Shown here piece by piece: positions 63,045-64,000 of a stretch of DNA of 64,000 bases. The notes below the pieces were generated by a model. It did no database searches. It worked only from the letters and a program-made list of their open reading frames with translations, and was not told where the DNA came from. The translations under genes were made by a program, and so were the position numbers. Positions within the stretch are counted from its first letter, which is position 1; every line of letters begins with the position of its first letter. The stretch is from the NCBI RefSeq assembly GCF_021155765.1, contig NC_060118.1:7564001-7628000 (forward strand), read 5' to 3'. The stretch comes from Diprion similis. Taxonomy: Eukaryota > Arthropoda > Insecta > Hymenoptera > Diprionidae.

Positions 63045-63087
<43 letters not shown>

Positions 63088-63596
63088 TCCAGAAATTAAC
63101 GATAAAACTAAATAGTGTTTAACCAATTTTTAGGGAATGTACTTTTTTGTCATATTGAAATGAATTCGTTTATTTTTCTGAATACGCATAAATTTTTCAA
63201 GAATTTTCTCACTATTTTGAATTCCTAAAAAACGGATGAAAAATTGTGAATTAAAAAAAGTCTTTAAAAATTTTCAAAAACAGAAATTTCGAAACAATGA
63301 TAAAATTTCTTAAAAAATTCATGTGTATTCAGAAAAATAAGCGAATTCATTTCACATTCAAAAATAAAAAAAACGTATTCATTACAAATTTTTTAAACAA
63401 CTTTTCGTTTAAACAATTTATTCGTAACTCTTGGGAATTATTATTACACAAATTTAATTTTTTTATCGCTTTAATTGTGGTTGATTTTTTTCCGTCTCTC
63501 ATCTCATCACAATTTAATTTTTTTTCGAGAATCTACGAGAATAGGAGATCCTTAACCTCAGGTATCAAATTTCTCGCAGATTTCTTTCGCAACGTC
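60577..63596. other. Gene-free interval upstream of the odorant receptor
   Basis: Holds a C run at about 60799-60820, poly-A/T runs and an (AAT)n tract at about 63046-63087. No supportable coding segment. The receptor promoter should lie in the last few hundred bases, but I see no distinctive motif. Confidence 0.45.
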
Positions 63597-64000
63597 ATGC
63601 TCAAGCCGAATTACTTCTCTGCCCACTTAACGATTTTGAGAATCTTCGGTCTGTGGTCTTACAAGGATTCGGGATCGCAATCAAGCTCGCCAAAGTCGTT
63701 TCTCTACTCCGTCTACCAGGCGATCTTTCTCTTCACTTTTGCATACCTCTTCACGGTCCTTGAAATAATCGAGCTTCGTTTCTCCTGGAAGAACTTTGAC
63801 GACTTTATCAGCAACCTCTGCTATGCAATTGTCCACATAATGGCGTGCTTGAAGATATCATTGATCCTAGCCAGAGAGAGTGACATCCGGAAAATCATCA
63901 GCAGCTTCGAAAATGGGATTCTTCAAATTCGTCCTGGGGAAAAAACTCACGAGGAATATCAACTCGTTTCGCAACGCGTTCATCGCACCAGGAAATTGCT
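63597..64000 (+). CDS. Insect odorant receptor (7tm_6 family), N-terminal part, runs off the window
   Basis: From the ATG at 63597 the frame is open for 134 codons to the window end. The N-terminus MLKPNYFSAHLTILRIFGLW has the pattern of insect odorant receptors, with LRxxGLW just before the first membrane span. Hydrophobic segments follow at about 41-60 (SVYQAIFLFTFAYLFTVLEI) and about 74-95 (ISNLCYAIVHIMACLKISLI), then a charged intracellular loop (ARESDIRKIISSFENG). These proteins act in dendrites of olfactory neurons as ligand-gated channels with the co-receptor Orco and have inverted topology. About one third of the usual 380-400 residues is present. The frame stays open upstream without an ATG. 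No intron is seen yet. Ligand and subfamily cannot be told. Confidence 0.85.
   Translation, partial: MLKPNYFSAHLTILRIFGLWSYKDSGSQSSSPKSFLYSVYQAIFLFTFAYLFTVLEIIELRFSWKNFDDFISNLCYAIVHIMACLKISLILARESDIRKIISSFENGILQIRPGEKTHEEYQLVSQRVHRTRKL

Overview
This window looks like an insect nuclear chromosome. All recognisable genes have introns with GT/AG borders, intergenic DNA is A/T-rich with many poly-A/T tracts and microsatellites, and the last 400 bases begin an odorant receptor of the insect-only 7tm_6 family. A hymenopteran, perhaps a sawfly, fits the overall feel, but that is a loose inference. There is no operon, CRISPR array or bacterial feature.

Layout: (1) 1-2.7 kb: a repeat end, a tandem duplication and otherwise empty sequence. 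(2) 2.67-19.95 kb: the first coding exon of a FERM-domain protein (minus strand), divergent from a six-exon glucose-6-phosphate 1-epimerase gene (plus strand). Intron 2 of the epimerase gene is about 13 kb and holds two mobile-element-like repeats and several unassigned exon-like open segments. (3) 19.95-24.8 kb: A/T-rich sequence without a gene. (4) 24.8-41.3 kb: a compact housekeeping cluster. In order: SERF-like protein (-), PDIA3/ERp57 (-), HscB co-chaperone (+), adenylate kinase 6 (-), a locus with two short membrane-protein frames of which the second resembles PIGBOS1 (+), an unassigned 116-residue membrane protein (+), complex III subunit UQCR11 (-), and a GOLM1-like Golgi protein (-). 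Reading frames join exactly across every intron I placed. (5) 41.3-63.6 kb: about 22 kb with no recognisable gene, rich in inverted-repeat (MITE/foldback) elements, several in two or more copies. (6) 63.6-64 kb: start of the odorant receptor.

Functionally the cluster is mixed: ER folding (PDIA3), mitochondrial Fe-S assembly (HscB), respiration (UQCR11), the mitochondrial surface (PIGBOS1-like), nuclear nucleotide metabolism and ribosome maturation (AK6), and Golgi. Several promoters carry CAAGATGGC-type motifs like those bound by YY1/Pho. The most unusual signals are the two-frame microprotein locus, the near-palindromic promoter shared with AK6, and the nested foldback repeats in the gene-free part.
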